Shown: positions 1 through 12,126, counted from the first letter of the stretch. The stretch: DNA of 39,357 nucleotides from Deltaproteobacteria bacterium (GCA_016936575.1 JAFGXQ010000198.1:1-39357), one strand, 5' to 3'. Numbers and translations: made by a program. Notes: generated by a model not told the origin, from the sequence alone.

Positions 1-262
1 CTAAATAGGTCAAATCCCTGTAACTTGATGTACTGCACCCAAAAATATTCCGTTCGTTTTGCTTCTAATTACATATTTTTAGCCACGATGCAATTATAGA
101 ATAATCCAAAGCACAAAGCCGCTGGATACAACTTTGGTGCGAGCAAGTAAATCGATGTAAAATACATCAGGAGAAGAGGCTTGAGTTAAAATTTAATTAG
201 AAAATTGATGTTTATTCAAGCGAGAGACGCGGCAAAAACGTCACCGCAATGTCTCACAATAT
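1..262. other. non-coding edge region with a bulged hairpin
   Basis: No convincing gene is visible. Just downstream of the minus-strand gene stop (263) there is a bulged stem: GAGAC-GCGG at 224-232 pairs with CCGC (244-247) and GTCTC (251-255), with a 3-nt bulge at 248-250. It could stop transcription of the minus-strand gene, but no U-tract follows it. The rest is AT-rich and unassigned. Confidence 0.35.
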
Positions 263-3901
<3,639 letters not shown>

Positions 3902-3927
3902 CAACGGACCTTTTGTCGGAGGACGCC

Positions 3928-4875
3928 ATGCGGAGAAACAGAAGGAACATAAATATAGTCGGTATGCTTGCGCTGTCGGTCTGGATGGGGGTCGGATGCA
4001 ACGCATCGGGCGGTACTGAATCCACCTCTGTCTCTACTGACAGTGGACCATTCGACCATACCGATACAACTTCCGATTCCACCCGCGACAGTAGCGCCCG
4101 GATAGACTCCGATTCCGATAGCGACACAATTTCGGCAGACTCAGACCACACCGATGACGGAGTGTGCACCCCCCCCTGCAATGCCTTTACACCGGATGTA
4201 CCGGTGGTGGGCGAAGAACTCAGCACCGGGTCAGTAACTACGTACGGATCGGTCACCACCCCCGAATTCAGTGTAGGCGGCGCCTGTAATTACAGCGCCA
4301 CCCAAATTCAATACTATGCTGCCATTCACGTGAATATCGAAGCGGGTGATGACCTGGGTCCCTGGAATGGCGGGCAGGCCTGCGGCGGGTGTTTGCAGGT
4401 TCGCACCAAAACCGAAACCGGATGGGCGGAAACGTTTGTTCGTGTCACCGATCGCTGTGCCGATGAATTCTGCGGTGTCGATTTGGGCGGTGCGCCCGCC
4501 GCCGAAGTGATGCCCCTCGGGCCCGGGCGCTACGAAGGGGAGTGGACTTGGCAGCCCTGTGAAGGACACCCGGAAGTATTCGACGGCCCCACGGCCATAT
4601 GGGTAAAAGATGGATCCAACGCGTTCTGGTCCCTAATTCAGGTACGCAACCCGCTCTCCCGCGTCATCGACATATCATATCGAAAAGAAGCAGACACATC
4701 GTTTACTCCACTGCCATGGGCCACAGAAGCCGAAAACTTTTATTCTGTTCCTCCCGAAATTCTTCAGGACGACACCCCGTATATTTTTCGTGTTTCCTAC
4801 GATTCAGCTGATACCCAGGATGTTACGATTTCGGGAAGTGCCCTTGCCGCCGCTGAAACAACCATCGAGCTGTAG
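3928..4875 (+). CDS. expansin-like lipoprotein (double-psi barrel plus CBM63-like domain)
   Basis: The 315-residue protein begins with basic residues (MRRNRRN), a hydrophobic stretch and the lipobox V-G-C. A linker rich in Ser, Asp and Thr follows (about residues 25-75). The globular part matches the two-domain bacterial expansin pattern. The first is a double-psi beta-barrel with ACGGCLQV, VTDRC (Asp175) and VDLG (Asp185), equivalent to the two Asp of expansin D1. The second is a CBM63-like domain with GSNAFWSLIQVRN (Trp234) and PLPWATEAENFY. Expansins loosen cell-wall polysaccharide networks without hydrolysis, and a plant-type wall or peptidoglycan could be the target. ATG 3928 has GGAGG five bases upstream; the in-frame TTG at 3913 lies before this site and is rejected. 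It starts 26 bp after ligA. Cysteines CGGC, DRC and FC suggest disulfides. Confidence 0.82.
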   Translation: MRRNRRNINIVGMLALSVWMGVGCNASGGTESTSVSTDSGPFDHTDTTSDSTRDSSARIDSDSDSDTISADSDHTDDGVCTPPCNAFTPDVPVVGEELSTGSVTTYGSVTTPEFSVGGACNYSATQIQYYAAIHVNIEAGDDLGPWNGGQACGGCLQVRTKTETGWAETFVRVTDRCADEFCGVDLGGAPAAEVMPLGPGRYEGEWTWQPCEGHPEVFDGPTAIWVKDGSNAFWSLIQVRNPLSRVIDISYRKEADTSFTPLPWATEAENFYSVPPEILQDDTPYIFRVSYDSADTQDVTISGSALAAAETTIEL

Positions 4876-4895
4876 CAGACGCGGAATATTTTACC

Positions 4896-4940
4896 TTGAC
4901 AATCAAACTATCTGGATTAAATTAGTTTGAGAATCAAACT
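4896..4940 (+). promoter_or_regulatory. promoter and MarR-type operator upstream of the MarR gene
   Basis: A -35 box TTGACA (4896-4901) is followed after 16 bp by a weak -10 TAAATT (4918-4923). A palindrome AGTTTGA-GAA-TCAAACT covers 4924-4940, directly after the -10. A further half-site TCAAACTA at 4903-4910 lies between the boxes and forms an 8-bp inverted repeat with TAGTTTGA (4923-4930). Three half-sites over the promoter are what autorepression by the adjacent MarR protein would need. Confidence 0.65.
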
Positions 4941-4960
4941 TTTATTGCGGAGTTTAGTTC

Positions 4961-5386
4961 ATGGCGAAAAAAAAGTTACAGACAGAGTTCGGTCAGACGC
5001 TGCTTGAATTTTTCGAGCGTTTCAGCGCATGGGAACAAGGCGTGGTGGCTGAAAGTGAATTGTCCCCCGCACAAATGCACGCACTGGAAATGCTCGGGCA
5101 CATGCGCACCCCTACCATGAAAGAGCTGGCCCAACGTCTCGGGGTAACCACCGGCACGCTCACCGCCATGATTGACAGGCTGGAAAAAAACGCGCTGGTG
5201 GAACGAAAAGCCAACCCCAGAGATCGCAGAAGCTTCATTCTGACGCTCACAACCGCAGGCCAGAAACAATTCGCTCAACACCATCTGTACCACATTCAAT
5301 TGACCGCTGAACTGTGCGCCGGATTTTCAGAAAAAGAAATTCGAACGTTCACCGAGTATTTGAAAAAAGTGATTGAACGGATTTAA
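4961..5386 (+). CDS. MarR family transcriptional regulator
   Basis: This 141-residue winged-helix regulator has the typical MarR pattern: N-terminal dimerisation helix, the recognition region PTMKELAQRLGVTTGTLTAM (about residues 47-66), and the wing VERKANPRDRRSFILTLT with the conserved Asp-Arg-Arg. MarR proteins bind as dimers to palindromes and release DNA on ligand binding or oxidation. CGGAG lies 8 nt before ATG. The AGTTTGA palindrome just upstream is its likely own operator. A DmeF-like efflux gene starts 25 bp downstream, so the pair is probably one operon in which the regulator controls metal export. The ligand cannot be read from the sequence. Many dmeF genes are instead paired with a CsoR/RcnR-type regulator, so this partner is less usual. 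Confidence 0.9.
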   Translation: MAKKKLQTEFGQTLLEFFERFSAWEQGVVAESELSPAQMHALEMLGHMRTPTMKELAQRLGVTTGTLTAMIDRLEKNALVERKANPRDRRSFILTLTTAGQKQFAQHHLYHIQLTAELCAGFSEKEIRTFTEYLKKVIERI

Positions 5387-5411
5387 GCATGTGCAGCCGT
5401 ACGAGGACCCA

Positions 5412-6389
5412 ATGACGATGAATATATCCCAATGCCCCCTTCATCAGACGTCGCAAGGAACAGGTGAAAAAAAACTGCTATTCATTATCGGCATCTCTTT
5501 GATCACCATGGTTGGCGAAATTACCGGCGGCACCGTTTTCGGTTCTATGGCGCTTTTGGCAGACGGGTGGCACATGGGAACCCATGTATTGGCACTGGGT
5601 ATTGCCTATGGCGCATGTATTCTGGCGCGAAAAATCGCGCGCGACCCCCGTTTCGGATTCGGGCCGGGCAAAGTGAGCGCGTTGGGGGGATTCGCCGGTG
5701 CGATTCTACTCGGCACAGTGGCGTTCGAAATGCTCAGCAAGGGAATGGAGAGGTGGTTTCACCCCGAAGTCATTCAGTTCAACGAAGCACTGATTGTAGC
5801 GGCAATCGGCCTGCTGGTGAATACCGTCGGCGCGTTTTTGCTTCACGAGGGAGCACATGCCCATTCGGCGCATTCACACGAACATGACCACACGCATTCG
5901 CATAACCTCGCTTCGCACAATAAAGGCGGACACGGTCACGACGCCAATATGCAGTCCGCATACCTTCATGTGATAACCGATGCACTGACGTCTGTGCTGG
6001 CCATCGCCGCCCTGCTTCTTGGAAAGCGATTCGGTTGGGTTTGGGCCGATGCCGCAGTGGCGATGTTGGGGGGAATTATCATTTTAAAATGGACAGTCGG
6101 TCTGCTCAAATCATCCGGTGCGGCCCTGCTCGACTTTGTTCCGAATCTATCTGTTCACCGGGAAATCGAAGCGACGATTGAGGGCGACAAAAACAATGAA
6201 GTTCAAGATATTCACATTTGGCCCGAGGAAAACAGGTTCGGCCTATTTGCCACGGTAACGTCTCACTGCAACGCGGAGCCTGCCGAAACGATTCATCAGC
6301 GCCTCCGTGCACTGGGCTACCTGAAACATATCACCATCGAAGTACGTGCCTGTCACTGTTGCCCCCAAACCGCAACGGCGCACCATTGA
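5412..6389 (+). CDS. dmeF: cation diffusion facilitator, DmeF-like divalent metal exporter
   Basis: This is a 325-residue CDF transporter of the inner membrane that exports divalent metals (Co, Ni, Cd or Zn in the family) against protons. Six membrane segments are visible. The metal site shows as ALLADGWHMGTH in TM2 and HVITDALTSV in TM5, and a His-rich cytoplasmic loop of about 30 residues (HAHSAHSHEHDHTHSH) separates TM4 from TM5. The cytoplasmic C-terminal domain ends in RACHCCP, with extra possible metal ligands. The match to DmeF is in the FGSMALLADGWHMGTH and FGxGKVSALGGF regions. ATG 5412 is chosen for GAGGA (5403-5407). A longer TTG start at 5373 would overlap the MarR gene and has no site. 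It lies downstream of and probably under the control of the MarR gene. Confidence 0.88.
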   Translation: MTMNISQCPLHQTSQGTGEKKLLFIIGISLITMVGEITGGTVFGSMALLADGWHMGTHVLALGIAYGACILARKIARDPRFGFGPGKVSALGGFAGAILLGTVAFEMLSKGMERWFHPEVIQFNEALIVAAIGLLVNTVGAFLLHEGAHAHSAHSHEHDHTHSHNLASHNKGGHGHDANMQSAYLHVITDALTSVLAIAALLLGKRFGWVWADAAVAMLGGIIILKWTVGLLKSSGAALLDFVPNLSVHREIEATIEGDKNNEVQDIHIWPEENRFGLFATVTSHCNAEPAETIHQRLRALGYLKHITIEVRACHCCPQTATAHH

Positions 6390-6488
6390 GACATTTCGAT
6401 TGCGCCTGTTTTCGGCTCTCTTCAAAAAAAAGTCACTTCAATTCTGGCGCCCCCACCAAACCGAGCTATGCTTTTTTTCGGAGGGCAG

Positions 6489-6911
6489 ATGGACGAGCAC
6501 GAAGTAATAGCAGTGAAAACAGCGGCAACTCAAGTTCTGGAGGCCATTGGCGATGACATGAAGTGGGAATGGGACGCGCGATTTTCAGGCGCACTCACCT
6601 CATTCGAAAAAAGCAATGAGCCGTTTGTACTGCAAACCCTGTCTCACGCGTTTACACACGAATGGACCGTAGCCAACATCGAAAACGCTCCGGAAGCGGT
6701 GCTCATCGCCGCCGACTTTCTGGGCGGGCTACGCTCCGGACAACGCCTTTTCACCACTGCTTTCCAAAACGATACCTTCTGCATTGCGGCTTACTGGCCC
6801 TGGGGAAACGGTGCAACCGTTTCTCTTCGGATTCTGCCGTTCAATACAACCATCGGCCCCACTGAAATGGATAACCTGACCTGTCAATTCCAGCAATGGA
6901 TGCATCTGTAA
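6489..6911 (+). CDS. hypothetical protein, 140 residues
   Basis: I do not recognise this protein. It is a soluble-looking mixed alpha/beta chain with no signal peptide or membrane segment: an acidic start (MDEHEVIAVKTAATQVLEAI), the stretch WEWDARFSGALTSFEKS, and a Trp/Pro motif (YWPWGNGATVSLRI) near the C-terminus. ATG 6489 is chosen because GGAGGG (6480-6485) lies just upstream, although the spacing is short. ATG 6468 is possible but has no site. It lies 99 bp after dmeF, in the same direction. Confidence 0.65.
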   Translation: MDEHEVIAVKTAATQVLEAIGDDMKWEWDARFSGALTSFEKSNEPFVLQTLSHAFTHEWTVANIENAPEAVLIAADFLGGLRSGQRLFTTAFQNDTFCIAAYWPWGNGATVSLRILPFNTTIGPTEMDNLTCQFQQWMHL

Positions 6912-7112
6912 CTCACGCCCCCGAAAAACCTCAGCCGCTTTCGGCCGGCTAAATCGCAAACAGACATAAAAAGCCGCAAATATCAATTCCAGCTTGCAAA
7001 TCCCAGTCTCTATTGAAAAATGTCCTACATAAAATGAGTATTGCTTCCCTTCACCGCATGTGCGATAAAACCCCATGATTTTGCCTGTAATTGGTTCATT
7101 TCAGGAGTTAAA

Positions 7113-8213
7113 ATGCCGAATTGGGTTGTAAAAATACTTTGTCTAGCGTTCGTCGTCGCCCTCGCCGGGTGCGGGGACCGCAAAAAAACCGAAGCCAAGC
7201 CGAATCCACCCAAACCCGAAACGCCCATCGCTGACGGTCTCACCCCGGAACAGGCCGCCAAAGTAGTGGCCAAAGTTGGAGATCAGGAGATCACGGTGGG
7301 AGATGTGACCGAACAAATCAACCGATTGTCTCCCTATATCAAAAGGCGTTGGGCGACGCCCGAAAAGCGGAAAGAATTTTTGCAGAAACTCATCCAAATT
7401 GAACTTCTGTCTCAGGAAGCCATCCGTAACGGACTCGACAATTCACCGGAAGTGCAACGGGCCGTCAAACAGGTCATGGTACGTTTAATGGTGAAAAACG
7501 ATTTTGAGAAGGAGCTGTTTCCCACCTCGGTAGATGAGAAACGGCTGAAAGAAGAGTATGAAAAGAAATGGTTGAAATACCACACGCCCGCCCAACACCG
7601 CATCAGTCAAATTGTGGTTGCAACCGAAGCGGAAGCGCTGGCGTTCATCAAAGAAATCCAGGGTGCGGAAAGTGTACGTGGGCGGTTTCGCGAGCTTGCC
7701 AGGACTGTCTCCATTGATGAGGACAGCAAGAACCGCGCGGGAGATGTAGGCTATGTCACCAACCCGGCCGACATCGAATCCAGCAAAGCCGACGGCGAGA
7801 GTCACACCTTTGTACAGGCTGAAGGCGTCTCCGATCTCGTGGCTGCAGCCGCCTGGAAATTAAAAGCGCCCAATGAATTGTTTCCCGCGCCGGTGAAAAC
7901 GGAACAGGGGTACCACATCATTATGCTGACCACCACCAAACCCGCCCTCAATCGCTCTTTCAACAGCGTAAAACGTCTGATTGAAAACCGCGTGCTGCGG
8001 GAACTGAAAAAAGAAAAAATGGACGAATTCGTCGCCAAGCTGCGCAAAGACGCCAAAATTAAAATTTTTCAGGAAAACCTGGACAACATCGAACTCGATC
8101 TAACCCCCGAGTCCGATAGCGACGGGCTGAGCGCGTCTTCGGAAACAAATTCTGACACCGACGTCGAAACGACTGCGTCGGTCGAACCAACTGCACCCGT
8201 AAAGAAAAAATAA
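7113..8213 (+). CDS. PpiC-type peptidyl-prolyl isomerase lipoprotein
   Basis: The 366-residue protein has a lipoprotein signal (VVALAGC, Cys near 20), an N-terminal SurA/PrsA-like helical chaperone region (VVAKVGDQEITVGDVTEQ...) and a parvulin domain starting at about residue 160 (HRISQIVVATEAEALAF ... GYHIIML). Such proteins speed proline isomerisation and hold outer-membrane or secreted clients on the periplasmic side of a membrane. The tail is acidic and Ser/Thr-rich, ending in KKK. AGGAG (7103-7107) sets ATG 7113; an earlier in-frame ATG at 7041 would place 24 residues before the signal peptide. Only 4 bp separate it from the SurA-like gene, so the two are co-transcribed and probably work on the same clients. 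Confidence 0.9.
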   Translation: MPNWVVKILCLAFVVALAGCGDRKKTEAKPNPPKPETPIADGLTPEQAAKVVAKVGDQEITVGDVTEQINRLSPYIKRRWATPEKRKEFLQKLIQIELLSQEAIRNGLDNSPEVQRAVKQVMVRLMVKNDFEKELFPTSVDEKRLKEEYEKKWLKYHTPAQHRISQIVVATEAEALAFIKEIQGAESVRGRFRELARTVSIDEDSKNRAGDVGYVTNPADIESSKADGESHTFVQAEGVSDLVAAAAWKLKAPNELFPAPVKTEQGYHIIMLTTTKPALNRSFNSVKRLIENRVLRELKKEKMDEFVAKLRKDAKIKIFQENLDNIELDLTPESDSDGLSASSETNSDTDVETTASVEPTAPVKKK

Positions 8214-8217
8214 CTCC

Positions 8218-9207
8218 ATGCATATGTCATTGAACCGAAAACACACGTTACTCTTAAGTATTTTTTGCACACTGCTGTTTCTTTGCACGCCCGGTCATTC
8301 AGACGAAATCGCTGCGGACGGCATTGCCGCGACTGTGGGCGACGAAATCATTCTGCTTTCCGATGTGCACGCCCGCATGGAAATCACCATGCAGCAGCTG
8401 GCGGCCAACCCAGCACGCACCAAGCCGCCTGCGCCCAAAGAAGTTGAGAACCGCGCGCTGCAGGATCTTATTGACGACATTCTGGTGAAGCAGCAGGCCA
8501 AAGAGATGCAGATTGAAACCACCGACCAGGAGGTAGACGCTGCGATCACCAATATGGCCCAGCAGAATAATATGGACAAAGAGACCTTCCGGCAGGCGCT
8601 TGAAGCCCAGGGAACCTCTATGGAGCAGTACAAGGTGACCATTCGCAGTGACTTGCTGAAGTTTAAAGTGATGAATATGAGGGTTCGCTCCCGTGTCAAT
8701 ATCACAGATGACAAGGCGCGCGAGTTTTACAACACCCAGGTACGCGATGTCCGGCGCTCCGCGGAATTTGAAGGCGCTCATATTCTGCTTCGAATTCCCA
8801 GCGCCGCCCGGGCCATTGAAGTTGCCAAGCTGCGAGAAAAAGCGGTTGCCCTGACGAAACGAATCAAAGAAGGTGCATCCTTTGAAGAACTCGCGATGAC
8901 CGAATCTGAAGATACGGTTACCGCAAAATTCGGCGGCCACCTGGGAAAACGAATGCCCGGCGAAATACCGAACGCCCTGGATGCAGTGTTTCTCGATATG
9001 GAACCCGGTGAAATTGTCGGTCCGATCAAATCTTCTGCCGGATTCCACATATTGAAGCTCGTCAGCCGCGAGGACATCGGTGTCAAACCGTTCAGTGAAG
9101 TGAAGCACATCATCGTAGGACAACTCACTCAACGAGAAATGGAACGGCAGCAGGAACTCTGGCTGAAAGAATTGCGCAAAAAAACGTTTATCAACATTCG
9201 AATTTAG
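8218..9207 (+). CDS. SurA-like periplasmic chaperone / peptidyl-prolyl isomerase
   Basis: The 329-residue protein has a cleavable signal peptide (LLLSIFCTLLFLCTPGHS), the SurA N-terminal motif GIAATVGDEIILLSDVHARM, helices to about residue 170, then one parvulin domain (AHILLRIPSAARAIEVAK ... SAGFHILKLVSREDIG). SurA carries outer-membrane proteins across the periplasm. E. coli SurA has two parvulin domains and this has one, as is common in delta-proteobacterial relatives. ATG 8218 and ATG 8224 are both possible. Neither has a clear ribosome-binding site, so translation is probably coupled to the PpiC gene 4 bp upstream. Confidence 0.88.
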   Translation: MHMSLNRKHTLLLSIFCTLLFLCTPGHSDEIAADGIAATVGDEIILLSDVHARMEITMQQLAANPARTKPPAPKEVENRALQDLIDDILVKQQAKEMQIETTDQEVDAAITNMAQQNNMDKETFRQALEAQGTSMEQYKVTIRSDLLKFKVMNMRVRSRVNITDDKAREFYNTQVRDVRRSAEFEGAHILLRIPSAARAIEVAKLREKAVALTKRIKEGASFEELAMTESEDTVTAKFGGHLGKRMPGEIPNALDAVFLDMEPGEIVGPIKSSAGFHILKLVSREDIGVKPFSEVKHIIVGQLTQREMERQQELWLKELRKKTFINIRI

Positions 9208-9243
9208 CGTCACAAAAATCAATGACCGGGGAGTGTGGTCTGC

Positions 9244-10551
9244 ATGAAAATGAATCATTCACCGTATCGACCGCCAGGTGCTCAAGTTGCACTCGCATTC
9301 GCCGTTGCCTGTACGCTGTGGATTTTTTCCACGTCAGCTGCAGCCAAAGGCGCCTCAAAAGGCCCCTATCGGAAACTCAACATTTTTTCCAGTGTGCTTT
9401 CGCTGATTGAACAGAATCACGTTGAAGATATTCACGAGGATGAACTGATCATCGGTGCCATTGAAGGTATGCTTCGCGCGCTCGACCCCCATAGCTCTTT
9501 TTTGACGCAAGAAGAATTCACCATGCTCAAGGAAGATACCGAAGGCAATTTCTGCGGTGTAGGGATGGAGGTGGGTATCAAGGACAACCGCTTGACGGTG
9601 ATTTCACCCATTCCCGATTCCCCAGCGGTAAAAGCGGGAATTTTGCCGGGGGACCGCATCATCAAAATTGACGGTCTTTCAACTGATTCAATGGATTTGA
9701 TGGAAGCGGTACAACGCATGCGCGGCAAAGAAGGCACTGACGTGACCATCACCATCGAAAGGGAGGGAGAAGAAAAACCGTTCGAAGTGGTTCTCACGCG
9801 GGCGGTAATTGAGCTTCAGAGCGTGGAAGCGGAACTGTTGGCACCCGGCATCGCTCATATTAAAATCAAATCATTTCAGGACGGCACAGCCGCCGGCGTG
9901 CGCGACCAAATAAAACATATGCGCCTCATCGGCGGCGGTCTCGACGGCATCGTACTGGATTTACGGCGCAACCCCGGCGGTCTGATGTATGAAGCGGTCA
10001 AAGTCTGCGACCTGTTCATTTCGGAAGGCACCCTGCTCAGCACCAAAGGGCGCGGCGGCGTAATTATCGAATCATTCAGCGCGCACCGGGCCGGTACCTT
10101 CGACGAACCCGCCATGGTGGTTCTCATCGACGGCGCCAGTGCATCCGCCTCTGAAATCGTAGCAGGAGCGCTGCAAGATCATGGTCGTGCCATGCTGGTG
10201 GGCATGAACAGTTTCGGCAAAGGGTCGGTCCAGACCATTATTCCGCTTCAGGACGGCTCAGGACTGAAGCTGACCACTGCCAGGTATTACACCCCTGCCG
10301 GCCGAAGCATTCAGGCCCGTGGAATTGAACCGGACGTAGTGGTGGAATCGCTGAACGCCCCCGCCCCGGACGAACTGACTCAATCCATCAGTCAAATGCC
10401 CGCGGAAGATGATCTTCCCGGTCACCTGAAAAAAGAAACCGTTGCAGAAAAACAATCGAACGAGACCCCGGTAAATGACTACCAACTGCGCATGGGGTAC
10501 CAGATTTTACAGGGTCTGGTTCGCGCCAAGGCGGCAAAACAAAACGAATGA
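9244..10551 (+). CDS. ctpA: C-terminal processing peptidase (S41 family, CtpA/Prc)
   Basis: The 435-residue protease has an N-terminal signal or anchor (VALAFAVACTLWIFSTSAAA), a PDZ domain (about 100-180; GVGMEVGIKDNRLTVISPI, PAVKAGILPGDRI) and the S41 catalytic domain. The Ser/Lys dyad is visible: Ser301 in SASEI and Lys326 in FGKGSVQ, 25 residues apart as in E. coli Prc. The C-terminal element YYTPAGRSIQARGIEPD is also present. It trims or degrades periplasmic proteins from their C-termini. ATG 9244 lies 10 nt after GGGGAG; GTG 9235 is too close to that site. It follows two folding factors, which makes a fold-or-degrade operon. Confidence 0.93.
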   Translation: MKMNHSPYRPPGAQVALAFAVACTLWIFSTSAAAKGASKGPYRKLNIFSSVLSLIEQNHVEDIHEDELIIGAIEGMLRALDPHSSFLTQEEFTMLKEDTEGNFCGVGMEVGIKDNRLTVISPIPDSPAVKAGILPGDRIIKIDGLSTDSMDLMEAVQRMRGKEGTDVTITIEREGEEKPFEVVLTRAVIELQSVEAELLAPGIAHIKIKSFQDGTAAGVRDQIKHMRLIGGGLDGIVLDLRRNPGGLMYEAVKVCDLFISEGTLLSTKGRGGVIIESFSAHRAGTFDEPAMVVLIDGASASASEIVAGALQDHGRAMLVGMNSFGKGSVQTIIPLQDGSGLKLTTARYYTPAGRSIQARGIEPDVVVESLNAPAPDELTQSISQMPAEDDLPGHLKKETVAEKQSNETPVNDYQLRMGYQILQGLVRAKAAKQNE

Positions 10552-11951
10552 CCCCTCCGAAAGTCATCATCGTCGGCCTCGATTCCGTTCCGCCCGCATT
10601 GGCTTTTCAGTATTACAAAGACGTTATGCCGAATTTTTCTGCACTGTGCGACGAGGGTTCATTCGGCCCGCTTCGCTCCACCGATCCACCGATTACCATT
10701 CCCGCATGGGTTTCCATGACCACCGGGAAAAACCCCGGTCAACTCGGAATGTACGGATTTCAGCGCCACATCGGCCCGGGCAAAGCCAGATTGATATGCA
10801 CTGACGACATTCAATTTCCACGTATTTGGGACCTTGCCGCGGCTTCAAAACAACGGAGTGTGGTCGTTTCGGTTCCTTTAACCTATCCCGCAAAACCGTC
10901 CCCACTGATCACCATGACCACCGGATTTCTCACACCGAGCACCGAAACCCGGTGGGCCACCCGTCCCTCTTTGGCCAGACAACTGCACGAACAGTTCGGA
11001 GAATATATTATCGATGTAAGTGACTTCAGAAGCACCGATATAAAGCGTATCTATAGAGATTGCGTCCAATTCACGCAACAGCATTTTGCCATATTCCGCC
11101 ACCTCATCCGAAGTACTGCACCGCAATTCGCCATGATGGTCGATTTGGGACCGGATCGGCTCCACCATGCGGCATTGCGTTATATTCTGCCGACCCATCC
11201 CAAGTTCGAACCTTCTGACATTGGACGTCGATATTACCAGTTGCTCGACAATGAGATCGGACGTACCCTGGAGCTGGCGGGAGGCGACACATTGGTAATG
11301 GTGGTTTCTGATCACGGCGTGCGACCTTTGGAGGGATGTGTCTGTATCAACGAACTGTTGATCAACCAGGGATACCTGGTGCTCGATGAACCGTATCCGA
11401 CCACACCGACGCCAATTGAGAAACTTCGAATCGACTGGTCGCGCACAGTCGCAACCGCCAAAGGCGGATATGTGGGTCGCGTTTTCATTCACACGAACAC
11501 CAATTCATCGTTGCACGCACAAAATACGCAACGCCGCAATCTGTTACATTCGATTCGACGCTGCATTGAGACGCTTCCTTCTCCCACCGAATCTCCGCTT
11601 CACCACAAAATCTTCCACGTCGACGAACTCTACCCGGAGGCAACCGGAACGCCGCCGGACCTCACCATTTATTTTGATAATCTGCGCCTTCGGGCAGCCG
11701 GCACAATCGGACATCGAGCACTGTTTATTCCGACCAACGACAACGGCCCGGACGATGCCAACCACGATTATCACGGTATCTTGGCAGCCAATCAACCGCT
11801 CGACAACTCAACGGAATATCTGATTTACGATGTATTTCAAACGGCGTTGCATGCCCTTGGATTGCCGATGCCGACACAAACCAACGGTCGCGCGCTTCAG
11901 CTCACCGAAGAAAACGGGAAGCATTGTTCGGTGCAGACTCGTCCGCGGTAA
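10548..11951 (+). CDS. alkaline phosphatase superfamily hydrolase (type I phosphodiesterase-like)
   Basis: The 467-residue protein carries the metal-ligand pattern of the alkaline phosphatase / nucleotide pyrophosphatase superfamily: VIIVGLDSVP (metal Asp near residue 12), ITIPAWVSMTTGKNP (nucleophile Thr before IPAW), DLGPDRLHHA (Asp and His ligands) and VVSDHGVRPLEG (Asp-His pair). It has no signal peptide, so it should act in the cytosol, hydrolysing a phospho- or possibly sulfo-ester of unknown identity. Its ATG lies inside the ctpA stop (ATGA overlap), so translation is coupled to the protease. The 3' end overlaps the converging 52-residue gene by 50 bp. Confidence 0.88.
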   Translation: MTPPKVIIVGLDSVPPALAFQYYKDVMPNFSALCDEGSFGPLRSTDPPITIPAWVSMTTGKNPGQLGMYGFQRHIGPGKARLICTDDIQFPRIWDLAAASKQRSVVVSVPLTYPAKPSPLITMTTGFLTPSTETRWATRPSLARQLHEQFGEYIIDVSDFRSTDIKRIYRDCVQFTQQHFAIFRHLIRSTAPQFAMMVDLGPDRLHHAALRYILPTHPKFEPSDIGRRYYQLLDNEIGRTLELAGGDTLVMVVSDHGVRPLEGCVCINELLINQGYLVLDEPYPTTPTPIEKLRIDWSRTVATAKGGYVGRVFIHTNTNSSLHAQNTQRRNLLHSIRRCIETLPSPTESPLHHKIFHVDELYPEATGTPPDLTIYFDNLRLRAAGTIGHRALFIPTNDNGPDDANHDYHGILAANQPLDNSTEYLIYDVFQTALHALGLPMPTQTNGRALQLTEENGKHCSVQTRPR

Positions 11952-12060
11952 CCGTTTCACTGCTTCGCACTGCCATCACAAACTGGGTCACCAGCAGTGA
12001 CAAAACAAAAAGCAACAAAAACAGGAAAATGATTTCACCTTTGTGTTTTCGAATACTCAT
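11902..12060 (-). CDS. small single-pass membrane protein (52 residues)
   Basis: This open frame is shorter than usual gene-calling limits but well supported. It starts ATG with GGGGGA a few bases upstream, and a near-consensus promoter (TTGACA-17-TATATA) lies about 40-60 bp before the start. The product begins with a basic segment (MSIRKHKGE), has one hydrophobic helix at about residues 10-31 (IIFLFLLLFVLSLLVTQFVM) and a polar tail of about 20 residues ending FLR. The charge pattern suggests N-terminus in, C-terminus out. The function is unknown. It converges on and overlaps the 3' end of the phosphatase gene. Confidence 0.62.
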   Translation of the reverse strand: MSIRKHKGEIIFLFLLLFVLSLLVTQFVMAVRSSETVTADESAPNNASRFLR

Positions 12061-12097
12061 GATTCCCCCAAACTAAAAATATAAAGTAGATGTCAAA

Positions 12098-12126
12098 TAT
12101 ATACGGTATGAACATACGTCTGTCAA
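12098..12126 (-). promoter_or_regulatory. sigma70-type promoter for the 52-residue membrane protein
   Basis: Read on the minus strand: -35 TTGACA (12126-12121), a spacer of exactly 17 bp, and -10 TATATA (12103-12098). The predicted start is near 12090, giving a leader of about 30 nt. The spacer contains the palindrome GTATG-AA-CATAC (12106-12117), which could be an operator. Confidence 0.65.
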
